DNA of 64,000 nucleotides from Polytrichum commune (taxonomy: Eukaryota > Streptophyta > Polytrichopsida > Polytrichales > Polytrichaceae), in the NCBI GenBank assembly GCA_950295325.1, contig OX485809.1, positions 27,604,144-27,668,143 on the forward strand, in the 5' to 3' direction. A program made the position numbers and the translations under genes. Below the pieces are notes generated by a model that made no database searches, was not told where the DNA came from, and worked only from the letters and a program-made list of their open reading frames with translations. Below, in pieces: positions 53,911-64,000 of the stretch; positions within the stretch are counted from its first letter, which is position 1; every line of letters starts with the position of its first letter.

Positions 53911-55895
53911 CTAAGATTAAGAAATAAAATCCCTAGTAACGCTTAAACCCGAGACATGCGACACAGCCTTGCACAAACCACATAATTGCACAACAAAAGG
54001 CTTGTTCCGAAGTTGGTACCACTGGGGGCAGTGTTCAATATTGAAGTCTTCAACACCTGTTAAATGTCATTTTGGCTGTCAAAAAAGTGTGTTATATATA
54101 TATATATAAAATATTTAGTTGGGCACTTCACAAAAATGTGCTTTGCAAAGTTTCCACTCTTCACAATGAAGGCCTCTCTAAAAACTGCATGTCACAAAAT
54201 ACAGTGGCTACAATTGGCAAATAAAAACATAGTTGGACTCCTTGGTACTCTAGCATACACGTCCAAATTCTAATAACTCTTGCAATTTTGACTCTGCAAC
54301 TTCGGTTTGGCAAGCACAACTATATGTGAACGTGGATTTTCCAAACAAAATCAGGTGAAGAGTGATCGCAGAAGTTGATTGAAACTTGTAACATTGGGTA
54401 CATTGATGCGAGTGTCATTATGTGGTCTTCTGATGGAAAAATATGGATTGGGCTAGAATTTTTGACACTTGGAAATCGACCAAAATCCGGAGGGCTTTGT
54501 CTTTGAAGTTGGATGATGATTAAGTGCATTATGTAGGGAATCTAAATAATTCTAGTACATCATTTTATTACATATACTTCTTCAATATAGTGAGACATCA
54601 TATCATTTTCATATTCAATGCAAAACGGCCAATATCGAGTTTTTTTTTTTGCGAAGTGTTGCAAAAAAGTTTGAAAGTTTGAGTGAAGTGTGATGATTTT
54701 AAAGCCCTTCACATTGAAATGCATGTGCACACTTCAAACTTGAACACTGACTGGGGGTGACATGGCCAGGGTCATATAGGTGCATGCTCCAGACTCCGGC
54801 ACGATGGTTGGCATCAGCATTCAAAGCTCCCACTTGGTCGACAAGAATTCGACAAACATAGATTCTTGAGAAGATTCACAAAACAAAAACATGCTCGTCC
54901 CTCTAGCCTTGTGAATCCCCATTCACCGGTCACCCTAATTCACTTCACAGAACACAAGCTTGAACGTCAAATGTGGAACTGCAGAGCATTCCTAAATGGT
55001 TTAGTGGGTGTTCACCGAATCCTCAATAAGCCTCTTGGAGAGAGGAATATGTAGTACACTCACTGGGATTCTTTTTAGGCAAGGTCTTCAAGTCGACTCT
55101 TCCAGCTGGTATCTTTGATTCTTGAAGAGTCTTTGCCCCCCCAAAAGAGATTCCTGATGAGTCTGTGGTTGAAGATCAGTAACAAGAATAATGAGATCTC
55201 ACCACTGGACAATGCTTGACATTCATGCATGGAGTTATGGAGCTTGAAGACAGTACAGAACTCATTGGAGACAGAAGAAATCCACAACAATTGAATTGTG
55301 GTGGTGTTTCATGGTGGTAAACCCTAAACCTAAACCCTTACCACCCTAACACCTCAGTGAAGCATACGGTGGTGGATTGAGCACTCTAAAAATGAAGGCT
55401 TGATTCATTCATGTCAACGTCAACAACTTGACCATCGATTTCAAATAATTTAGTGATTTTTGTCATGCATTGCAATTCAATGCATTCTCAGACAATGATC
55501 AACATGGAATCTTCGACCAAAAAGCCGTGACGCAATTTCTCGGATGGTAATACCTTAGCGTTAATTGTGGTTCTTACTCCGTATTGGTCCTCTACGCTCA
55601 AGCCGATGACAAAGCCATCCTCACATGAGCAAGGCGAATCCTATCCAAATCAAAATGCAAAACACTTTCAAATTTTGAAGCGGGAATCGAATTGCGAGCC
55701 TATATGCAATCAACCCTAAACCACATAGTGCCGGCCACAAGGCATTAACAAGAATATTGGATAAATCTATATATGGATTCTTAAAGGAGACCATGTTGCA
55801 TGTGAAGGCATCTCTATGGCACACGTTATACAACATTAAGTTTTTCATAAGACATTCAATTCACAAAAGGCTAGATTAAGTTGGGTGACCATTCA
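53911..55895. other. Spacer with no firmly recognised gene
   Basis: No repeat family of this window recognised. The minus strand near 55075-55180 reads LFWGGKDSSRIKDTSWKS, faintly like the FLWGG motif downstream of plant LINE reverse transcriptases, too short to call. A telomere-like CCCTAAACC patch is at about 55320. Confidence 0.4.
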
Positions 55896-55903
55896 TGTCC
55901 ATC

Positions 55904-56314
55904 CACGGGGAGGTCACTCCATTGTAAAGTTGAACAACCATGTGCGAACACTTTACATGTAAAAAATCCTACTGTCTACATAAAGCATCACCAAAATGGG
56001 TCAAAACTTTATCAATTTTTTTTCATGAGTAGATATACATGGTACCTATTACGTATTAAAATCTGGTCACTAAATTTGATGATTTGTTTTTTTAATAAAA
56101 CATACCGTGTCTAACTATAATGATGCAGAATTGAACTAAAAAAAATGAAGATGACGAAAAATTTATAAAAAAATTCCCAAAAGATACCATCAATGATTAT
56201 ATATATGTAGAAAGAATATCATGAATTTAAAAATTATCTATGGCATGTAATATAGGGGTAGCAAACTTTGTTCGCACGTGGTTTTTAACTTGACAATGGA
56301 GTGACCTCCCCGTG
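55904..56314. mobile_element. hAT-type MITE, copy 2, with 8-bp target duplication
   Basis: 411 bp; starts CACGGGGAGGTCACTCCATT and ends with its inverted match. Long arms (about 45 bp) include AAGTTGAACAACCA.GTGCGA. Flanked by exact TGTCCATC (55896-55903 and 56315-56322). The interior matches 28638-29047 in reverse orientation, including the stretch around GAGTAGATATACAT. Confidence 0.88.
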
Positions 56315-56499
56315 TGTCCATCTCTTTTGTGATATGATTCATACTTAAAGTTTTCGATCACAGCTTGAGCTGATTCTCCGAGCATTTGTAGCTTCTGTGC
56401 GAGAGAGAAGAAAGGCAAAAGTAGAGGAGAGTATTGCTTCTCAAATCTTATGGGATTGTAGACAAAGTGGTGGTTTTGGAAGATGGGTGTGGATCCTCC

Positions 56500-56720
56500 A
56501 TTCTGCTAGATTTCAAGGGGTTCAATATTGACACATGGTGCAATGCGAGAGTGTGCTTTGACTTCTTTGGTGGTTTGTATTAATGTCAAAACCCCATGAT
56601 ATAAGGGAGGGAAATGTGACTATAGGAAGTGAGATTTGAACTAAAAACATCCGTTCTTGGGGTTTCAAGATATTAGAGAAGGGGTGACATTATGGAGGTT
56701 GTAGTTGGGTGTGGATCTAA
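56500..56720 (+). repeat. Dispersed repeat family B, partial
   Basis: TTGACACATGGTGCAATGC, CTTTGACTTCTTTGGTGG, CATGATATAAGGGAGGGAAA, GGGGTTTCAAGATATTAGAG and GTGACATTATGGAGG match the reverse complement of 10850-11040. Confidence 0.65.
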
Positions 56721-56970
56721 GATCAAAGACCATAAACACACATATGTAAAGGAGATTGGAATACTTTACCTTAATAGCCAACACAATTGGAGGGATCTAT
56801 GTAATATTCACTAAAGAATCAACACATGTGCGTTTTTTATAACCATAACTAAATGAAGGGAGGTATGATTTTCAGTTAGGCTTTTGTTCATGTTTCATCA
56901 TAGATTTGTTGATGCATCACAAATTATAAGACATAAATATGATTATACTAGAAGAAAACATGTTCATTAC
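56720..56970 (+). repeat. Diverged subfamily of repeat family A
   Basis: GATCAAAGACCATAAACACA, GGAGATTGGAATACTTTA, GGAGGGATCTATGTAATATT, ATAACCATAACTAAATG and AGATTTGTTGATGCATCAC; same variant as 26430-26760. Confidence 0.5.
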
Positions 56971-57330
56971 AACCATCCATTGCGACTTGTTCATTACAAC
57001 TCATGGGGACAAAATGCATAAATTTTTCTTGTCAACCGGAGGTTTCTAGTTGTCCATAATGTGCAACCAACACCTCTAGTTCACAACCAAAATGATTTAT
57101 TTATGCATTTCTCGCCATTACACTGATTATACCAATTAGTGAGGCATGACTAATAATGAATGTGGGAAATTCATGAAAGTGACTCTAAATTTCTTAATGC
57201 TATGAAACTAGTGCCACCAAATATGTAGGATGTATTGTTCATCCTAGCCATATTCATTGAAAATATTGTTCAAGGCAATACTTTTTTAATCAACTTACAT
57301 GCATTGTTCATCCTAGCACTATTCACTTTT

Positions 57331-57943
57331 GGGTGCAAGCACGGTAAAGTGGACAACTCCTGATCCCTGCCTAGTGTTAAGTGAAAGTGATTCAATTTTA
57401 TGTACTAACTTTGAATTTTGTGAAGAAATAAACCATAGACATTTTAAAAACATCTTGATCTACAAAGCCAAGCAATTTATGATGACAAAAAGAATTCCAA
57501 GAAAAGTCTACCTATTTTAGAAGACGGTGCAAGTGGCGTGCAAGTAGGTGATATTGAATAAGTGACTGTCTAAAATTTGTTTAAAATATGATAAAATTAC
57601 ATTAAATCGATGGTTTTTTACAAAATTTTGTGGTGATGCCCTCAAGTAGATAATGAATTCAAGGAATTAAAAAAAAATCTAACTTCAAAATAGTTAAGGT
57701 CATGAAATCTACATCCAAAACCAAACTCAACCATTTGTTTTTGAGCATCACTTTTGATGCTAAGTATTGAAGATCTCAACTTGTTATTCTACATTTGAGT
57801 ATTTAACACAACAATAGAGGTCATCATAAAAAAAATTCCAATTTAAATAACTCTTTGCTACTACTTTTAGGCCTTTGACCAAAAAAATTATGGTTTTAGT
57901 ATACCAGAGCACTTTTTTGGTCCACTTTACCATGCTTGCACCC
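57331..57943. mobile_element. MITE with 24-bp terminal inverted repeats
   Basis: The left end GGGTGCAAGCA.GGTAAAGT continues to GGAC and is inverted at the right end with one mismatch. TTTT lies directly outside both ends, so a 3- or 4-bp duplication is possible, but an AT-rich site makes it uncertain. 613 bp, non-coding. GGG ends and a short T-rich duplication could fit PIF/Harbinger. Confidence 0.65.
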
Positions 57944-58535
57944 TTTTGCATATACTATTTTTAATCACTCTACAAATACCTTAGAGCAAGTATTAATTTT
58001 CTTGAAATGTATAGTAAATGAGCATGTATTCATGAATTTATTATCATTCAATACAAAGTTCAGCCGTCGCTAATTTTGAGACTTGAAAAATTAGTGTGTG
58101 TTGTGGGAAGTAGTGCCACACACACTAATCAAGATGATCAGTGTAGATGTATTGAATAAGCTGCAACATAATCCATCGTTGTAATGGGCAAGTTTTCTTC
58201 TAAGGGATCAGTGGAAGTCAGAGAACAAGAATTTTAAAACCAGCCGGATTACACATGCATTTACCTTCAAAGCTCTAACTCACTTTTCATGTCAATATGC
58301 ACTCCTAGGTGCCATGAACTATTAAAAGAGATGGACCGCCTGTTGGTTCATCATAGCATTATTCAGCCATGTGCTACTAATCTTCTGGGGTCCAGGAATA
58401 ACCTTGGTTTCGTTCCCTCACTATTCTCACGGGATCCTTTTGCATCAAATTCCAGCTGATATATGTGATCTCATAAAACAATGCACTTGAGGTGTCAATA
58501 ACGTCACTATGATTGTGAAGGGGAGGCCACACACA

Positions 58536-58861
58536 TTCAAAAACATCAGTTTCAAAATAGCGTTTGGTAAGCCAAGGTGAAAGACTTTTGGCTTTGACAT
58601 GTGCCTAAATTCAAAGAGCTGGGTTTCAAGGTTGGTCCCTCTTTTTTTGGTTGAGCCCTGTCCGTTTCCCACTCCAATCGGGAACGGAGGTTTTAAGCCT
58701 TGCAAAAATGCCGTCTTGGATTGGAGTTGAGAATGGACGATTCTACCCAATAAAGGAGGGACCGGCCTTGAAACCAAGCTCCTTGAAGTTAGGGCATGTC
58801 GACGCCGAAATTCTTTTACCTTTGGCTTACCTAACTCTGTTTCGAAACCCACGTTTTTGAA
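58536..58861. mobile_element. Foldback MITE with arms over 100 bp
   Basis: The left arm (TTCAAAAAC, AGTTTCAAAATAG, TTGGTAAGCCAA, GCTGGGTTTCAAGG, TTGGTCCCTC) is mirrored by the right arm with scattered mismatches; only about 90 bp separate them. The open frames on both strands over it are products of this symmetry. No clear target duplication. Confidence 0.7.
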
Positions 58862-59689
58862 CGTACATGGCCTCTCCTTGGGTCAAGACACGAGTTCAAC
58901 AATTGCCAACCGAGGACAAGTGTCGCCATTTATTTTTTATTGCAGACACAAATTACCCAACTGACGCAAGTACGTTGCTTTTAGCTACACCGATCATCCA
59001 TGCTTAGTGTGTATGGTACTAACTCCCAAAATGCGCACTAGTTTTCCAAGTCTCAAAATGAACGAGGGCTGAAAACTTTTACCGAGTGATGCTAAATTCC
59101 ACGTATACATGCTCATTTACCATACATTTGAAGAAAAAGTAGTGCTTGCTCGAAGATGCTTGTAGAGTGTTGAAAAATAAACAACTATTCACAAACACAC
59201 GCTCGTCACTGAATAGTGCTAGTACTCTCAATGAGTAGCGCCAAGATGAACAAAGCTTCATAGACCTTTTGGTGGCACTAACTTCATAATGCGAAGAAAG
59301 AAAACGTCGCGTCACCTTCACTAAGTTCCCATACGCACCACTGTATGTGAACCCTCCCTCACAAAGTGGAGTAATATAACCAGTGTGGAAAGGAACACGG
59401 CCTGAAAGGCTGAATAATGCTGCTACAGTATGATCTTTTGCGCACTGTCGGAGCCCCTTCTGTTTTTTTCTCTCTTTTTTCTCTTTTAAAAAAAACTTGG
59501 GAACAAGAGCATACCACACCACAGGCGGCTGCTGCAGACATGGCATTCGGACTACGCTGCAGTTGCTGCCGCTGCTGCTGAGAGAGAGAAATCTTTATCT
59601 TCCCCAGCTCGCCACCCAGCATGGAGGCCCATGCCCAAAGAGCCACCATGAGCTGGGCATGGACATCTGTCCGACCAACACTGCAACTG

Positions 59690-59715
59690 CTCAGCTGATC
59701 AGCTGATCAGTTGGC
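59690..59715. repeat. AGCTGATC direct/palindromic repeats
   Basis: Three consecutive near-copies of AGCTGATC just upstream of the promoter-like site. Confidence 0.8.
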
Positions 59716-59805
59716 CAAGGACGCACTTGACTCCGGCCGCGCCTGCGATTGACTCCCTTTCTTTCTTTTTTTAATTTCCCCTTCATTTTTTATTTCCACT
59801 TCAGT

Positions 59806-59845
59806 TTCTATAAAAGAATCCCCCCTCCTCTTTCCTTTCCTCATG
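59806..59845 (+). promoter_or_regulatory. Promoter-like TATA box with pyrimidine patch
   Basis: TTTCTATAAAAGAATC is followed at once by CCCCCCTCCTCTTTCC, the TATA-plus-Y-patch layout of many plant core promoters. The surrounding 500 bp are richer in GC than the neighbours. No protein-coding exon was recognised downstream, so a non-coding transcript or a gene with a distant second exon are both possible. Confidence 0.3.
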
Positions 59846-59967
59846 GGGCATGCAGGCAGGAGAAGTATACCTCATAAGTAGCGAGGCTGGCCGTGAATAT
59901 TATTCAACTCGACTTGTCGCATCATGCGTCAACTGGGAACGTTGCCATGCCAACTCGGATCAGAGCA

Positions 59968-59993
59968 GTTGGCTAGCTAGCTAGCTAGCTAGC
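59968..59993. repeat. (GCTA)n microsatellite
   Basis: About six GCTA units in a row. Confidence 0.9.
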
Positions 59994-60215
59994 AAGCCAC
60001 TTCCGATTCGATTCAATTCACCTTGTCCGTCCTCGTAATTGCGGCAGTTGAGGAGGATCCCATACACAACAACAATCTGTGGCCACCCATCTTGAATCTG
60101 CATGTTTGGAATGTCTCCCCTGCACCCAACCAGCCCCATCACGCTTCTTCACCTTCCATAGCCACACGTCAACTATAAGCATGCAGCTCCTTGATCGTTC
60201 GAGCAAACTATATAT

Positions 60216-60221
60216 CGATCA

Positions 60222-60257
<36 letters not shown>
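60216..60257 (+). repeat. (TCTA)n microsatellite
   Basis: About nine TCTA units. The SIYL-repeat open frames here are translations of it. Confidence 0.95.
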
Positions 60258-60258
<1 letters not shown>

Positions 60259-60807
60259 CCTTCTTAATAAGCTAAGCTTGCTACGTGTCGTCAACTTGCA
60301 GCCAGGACATAGAGGAGGAATGTCTTCTGGGCTCCTCAGGTCGCTCATCAGCAGTCGAATGCGTGTGCTGTGGCCACATTAATATATTATTATTATTGTG
60401 GTTGTTGTTATTGTTGTTTTTATTGTTGTCATCGTTATCAGTATACTATATATACTGGCAACTCTTTTTAAAGTTCTGATTGGGTTTTTTTAGTGGTTTA
60501 AAGACTATGAGAAAATGTGACGTAACGTTAACCAGGTGCAAGGTGGCGACTAGTGGCAAGTAGCTAGTGCACGCATGCCAAACATGCGGCATAGATTGTA
60601 ACCGAGTTTAAATCTTGGGGTGTTTTTTTAATCAGTTGAATCCCATGTACCTCAGTAGCCATGATCCATGAATCTGGAAATACCGGCTTGCAATATTGTC
60701 GCTTAGGCTTCAAAGTTTCTTCAAAACAAGGTCTGGCCAGGTAGGCTGGCTCTTTAGCACAGCAAAAAAATAATTAAAACAATAATTAAAAAATGGCTAG
60801 AGTCTGA

Positions 60808-61316
60808 GGGCCACTTCATACACGAGCCAAGAGCCGTGAACATGTAAAAGTGAGAGTCCGAAAAAAGTGTCCAAAGTTCATCTCAAGACACTTCCAAAAC
60901 CATGTGGTGTGGTCATGGGCCCTCAAGTGTAGCGTGAAGCCATATGTGACCGGGCCCTCAACCAAATGCTATTTCGATGAATTTCTAACCATGCATCAGG
61001 AGCTTCACACATGATAACATGTAATATATCGGTGGTTGAGAGATTTCGGAATGCCGTGGTCTCCCAGTGGTTTTGTGTTAGGCCTACCTTCAAGAGGTGG
61101 TTTTTGAAAATAGTCTAAGTGATCATGAAACATGATCCATTTGATGCCACGTAAGAATCCATGTAGAAATCATATCCATCTTGCACTCACGTACTTTATT
61201 GGTCCCTCAAGGGCAGTGTGAAGGGAACCTGGATTGGCTTCGCCTTTTCCACCAATGAGAGTGCTTGAAGTGTAATGGTCGTAGGCCCTCAGTTTCGTGT
61301 GTGAAGTGGCCCGAGA
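60808..61316. mobile_element. Repeat family G, full copy with inverted ends
   Basis: The left end GGGCCACTTCATACACGA is inverted at the right end as TCGTGTGTGAAGTGGCCC with one mismatch. 509 bp, non-coding, with GGGCCCTCA motifs in both orientations. Related partial copies are at 24118-24330 and 26125-26395. Target duplication not settled. Confidence 0.6.
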
Positions 61317-61319
61317 ATG

Positions 61320-62495
61320 TGGACTTGTAATTGAGATAATTTCTCTTCATATTCTACCATCAATTTTCAATAATTTTCCAAATCAAGTAACTATATTTGA
61401 GTGATAGGGCTTATAGTCAAGAACATACATCAAATAAACATGTGTTACAATCTTGAGGAAGTTCATTCATCCTTATGATATTTCAAATGTTTGTGTTGAA
61501 CCATGTTTTCCAATTACCATATTTGTGTGGTTTTGTAATCTAGTGTACGTCATATTGACGGTTGGAATTGTCCAAAACTCATGTATAAATTTGAATGTAC
61601 CCAAATCCTAGTTTAAGGAAGAAAAAAATTGAATACCTTCTTATTCACATACTATATTAGAATAAATAAACCTAATATTAAGGCGTTTGTAGAATGTTAT
61701 ATAATAATTTATGCACATAATATGAGGTTACTTGTTCTCCATTTATAAACACCATTGTAGGTTCAATAATGAACACAAGAAATGGGAGGACCTATGTGAA
61801 TATTTAAAGAGTATCAAGAGAATCTTCACGTTGACCATATTATACCTTTGACATCTCTACTTGGATATTGAAACTTAAAATAACAATCTTTGCAATTCAT
61901 GATTCCCAAGTAAATGAAATTGACATATCTTGAGTCAATCCAATGGTCATAAATGTTTGTGAGTTGGAAGTGCCCACACAAGATGACCACATACCTTATC
62001 AGCTCATGAGGCAACTTATGAGACCTCAAGCAAGGACCCATCAACCTGCGTCCAAAGCTTGTCAACTAGTATCTAGTCTACCCCAAACATGCGCTGCCCT
62101 GACCCCAACTACTATGTTTGTGCAACATGGGGATGATGACTTTCATTTATCTCCTCTCATTTGCTTCCATTCCACCCAAGAGTCACTGCAAGAATTTACG
62201 TCACTTTCTACTTCGATTCCAAGTGCATCATGTTGGATTAACATGAAAACGGCCAATCCCTATGCACCATGGTGCACGGAGATGAAACTGGCAAACCCCT
62301 ATACTCTTATTAACACCCCTAAGTTGCCTACAAGCTCAAATAAAATTTCAAGCTCATGTGGTATTGGACCCACTTTGTATATTACGTTGTTTTGGTTTGG
62401 TTTTATTTTATTTTGGATAAATTACATTGCTTAGTGGACCCTAAGTTGTTTGTGGGTCAGGTTTATGAGTGGTAAAGTAGTGGTACCTACATCCA
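61320..62495. other. Spacer without recognised gene
   Basis: AT-rich. The stretch at about 61740-61830 (GTTCAATAATGAACACAAGA, GGGAGGACCTATGTGAATAT) is loosely like the middle of family A. Open frames are short and unrecognised. Confidence 0.4.
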
Positions 62496-62499
62496 ACAT

Positions 62500-62845
62500 A
62501 GCAATAATTTAGACACCTATATTTGAGTGGTATGTGGTTAGGTGTGTATCTAAGAATGAACAACAAAAAGAGAGGTGTGTAAACGAAATTGAACTACATG
62601 CTCAAAATATGTTAATCATTCTAGGTCTAATGGGTCAACATGATCAAGGGGGACCCATATGACCACTTAATGCGCACACAAATCATCACTTTGAACATGA
62701 ATGAGATGTTTATATGAGCTCCATGAATTGTGAGACAAATGGCTACGGGCATGATTTGGATTCGTTGATCATCTCACACTAATTGTGTGTTTCATATCTT
62801 ACGAAAAGTGGGTGCAGAGAGAAAAGTGTCCAAATAATACACATC
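62500..62845 (+). repeat. Dispersed repeat family A, near-full copy
   Basis: Clear copy: ACACCTATATTTGAGTGGTA, TGTGGTTAGGTGTGTATCTA, GAACTACATGCTCAAAATAT, CATTCTAGGTCTAATGGGTC, GACCCATATGACCACTTAAT, GAGCTCCATGAATTGTGAG, AATGGCTACGGGCATGATTT, CATATCTTACGAAAAGTGGG. Confidence 0.8.
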
Positions 62846-62849
62846 TAAC

Positions 62850-62977
62850 TTGTAAACTGGGCATCTTTGCAGGCACATATCTTCGTATTCTTCCATATTC
62901 AAACTAAACTTAGGAGGCTTTATACCAATTGAAGGGCAACGTTCAAAATCCTCCTCTCCCAACAAGGCACACAAATC
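62850..62977 (-). other. Possible coding exon, unrecognised
   Basis: After an acceptor-like CATATAG the minus strand reads DLCALLGEEDFERCPSIGI then KPPKFSLNMEEYEDMC up to a donor-like AA/GTTAGA. The composition is protein-like, but no family was recognised and no neighbouring exon could be joined. It abuts the end of a family A repeat. Confidence 0.25.
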
Positions 62978-62979
62978 CT

Positions 62980-64000
62980 ATATGAAATGCTCTTAATACT
63001 TGAAGGATCCAACTTCGATAGTTAGTGAAGAATTCAGGTGATTCTTTACTTTCACTCACAGAAAGGCATTTAACTGGAAACACATGGAAAACTTAACAAG
63101 AACATAAATAATGTAATTGCACCTGGGAATTTCAAACGTCTAAACTCTTGGGGCTTTCTACTTGAAATTTACATTGTGTTTTTATGAATAATGTCTTACA
63201 AGTAGTTCACTCATACTCTTAAAGAAGCTATTCTGTAATGAAGTGCTGCATCTCAATTTTATTATTTCAGAAGTGGATAACCCATCAAGTCTTCTTAAAG
63301 AACAAAAGTGAATTGGGTGTAAGCAATCCCCCGAGTCGAAGTGTTGACTTTCACTCAAGACATTCATCCTCGAAAATTCCACCAGAGCCAGAGGATGCAC
63401 TGAAGTCCGACTCGCACCAGAGAGTGAAATATTGCACTCCAATTTGGAAGTTGGGAATGCGCCTCGTGAAGCTGGCTCTATGTTGGATCTGTCCAAATAT
63501 GCATTCCTTCAAGTTTTGTGTTTTCACAACCCAAAATGGGATAGAGGCCTTGAGGTCCAGTGGTGATCACTGTGAAGTCTCGCCCATTTGGGGATAGCAG
63601 GAGAAGCTTCAACGTGATTGATCACCTGATCAATTCCTTGTAATGCTCCAACAGGTTAAGCCAAAAAAACTTTGAACACGTCGGCAAAACATCCTCCCAT
63701 GAAATGAAGTCATTATGACTTGGATTCCAAAAATCTTTGCAATTCACCTAAGAACTTTCTTATACATAATGGAAGCCCAATCCATAGTAACATTATATCA
63801 AACTTCTTGAATAACTTGTGGCATTGCCCTCCAAGCATGCGCAACGTAATGCCAAACCTTCATACCACCAGGTTTGAAGGACAAAGAAGTAGGCTCCCAC
63901 TAACCATAGTTGGAACGTCCAAGCTAGGAGATATGATAAGTTAGGATAAATAGAAGATTTGATTGGCCGGGGAGAAGTGCTTGAACCCCCGACTTGCTCA
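62980..64000. other. Unassigned right edge with coding-like remnants
   Basis: Minus-strand stretches such as GASRTSVHPLALVEFSRMN look coding-like but are broken by stops in every frame. Possibly an old gene or transposon remnant; nothing could be named. Confidence 0.3.

Noticed and set aside
58445-58860. Overlapping open frames on both strands at 58.4-58.9 kb as genes
   Set aside because: Caused by the foldback symmetry of the MITE at 58536-58861.
60191-60382. Open frames with SIYLSIYL repeats
   Set aside because: Translation of the (TCTA)n microsatellite.

Overview
The window looks like nuclear DNA of a land plant. Two spliced plant housekeeping genes with long AT-rich introns sit in a sea of dispersed repeats. 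Degenerate copies of the plant telomere motif (CCCTAAA) occur, and an LTR element has the plant initiator-Met tRNA primer site. The species cannot be fixed from sequence alone; a large, repeat-rich genome, perhaps of a seedless plant, is only a guess.

Left part (1-20.4 kb). A DEG2-type chloroplast serine protease gene lies on the minus strand and is cut by the window edge; a 15-exon model is consistent in phase. Facing away from it on the plus strand is a complete seven-exon gene for an MnmA/MTU1-type tRNA 2-thiouridylase. Between them are a decayed hAT transposase and copies of several dispersed repeats. Introns of both genes hold MITEs, including a foldback family present in both genes and a 328-bp element flanked by TTAA.

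Middle part (20.4-31 kb). No intact host gene was recognised. The region holds repeat-family copies, a hAT-type MITE with a perfect 8-bp target duplication, and a 3' LINE fragment.

Nested insertion (30,968-53,905). A young Ty3/gypsy chromovirus fossil with near-identical LTRs and a CTGCC target duplication is split by a 16.1-kb DNA element at 36,294-52,419. That element has imperfect 29-bp terminal inverted repeats and an ATAC target duplication. On its plus strand it carries a two-exon gene whose product resembles DUF7869 proteins and is the best transposase candidate. On its minus strand lies a GC-rich block of spliced genes: a protein with a ParB/DGQHR-like DGQH motif, a long protein joining a possible nucleotide- or SAM-binding motif and a coiled coil to an FCP1/HAD-type phosphatase domain, and a Pro/Ser-rich basic protein. 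About 30 copies of a 22-bp palindrome, with constant 10-bp arms around a variable 2-bp centre, fill its introns and intergenic space. I saw none outside the element. The combination of a candidate transposase, a ParB-like protein and a palindrome array is the strongest candidate for an undescribed system here.

Right part (54-64 kb). No host gene was firmly recognised. There is a second hAT MITE of the same family with its own 8-bp duplication, other inverted-repeat elements, microsatellites, a TATA-plus-pyrimidine promoter-like site near 59.8 kb, and unexplained coding-like scraps near 62.9-64 kb.
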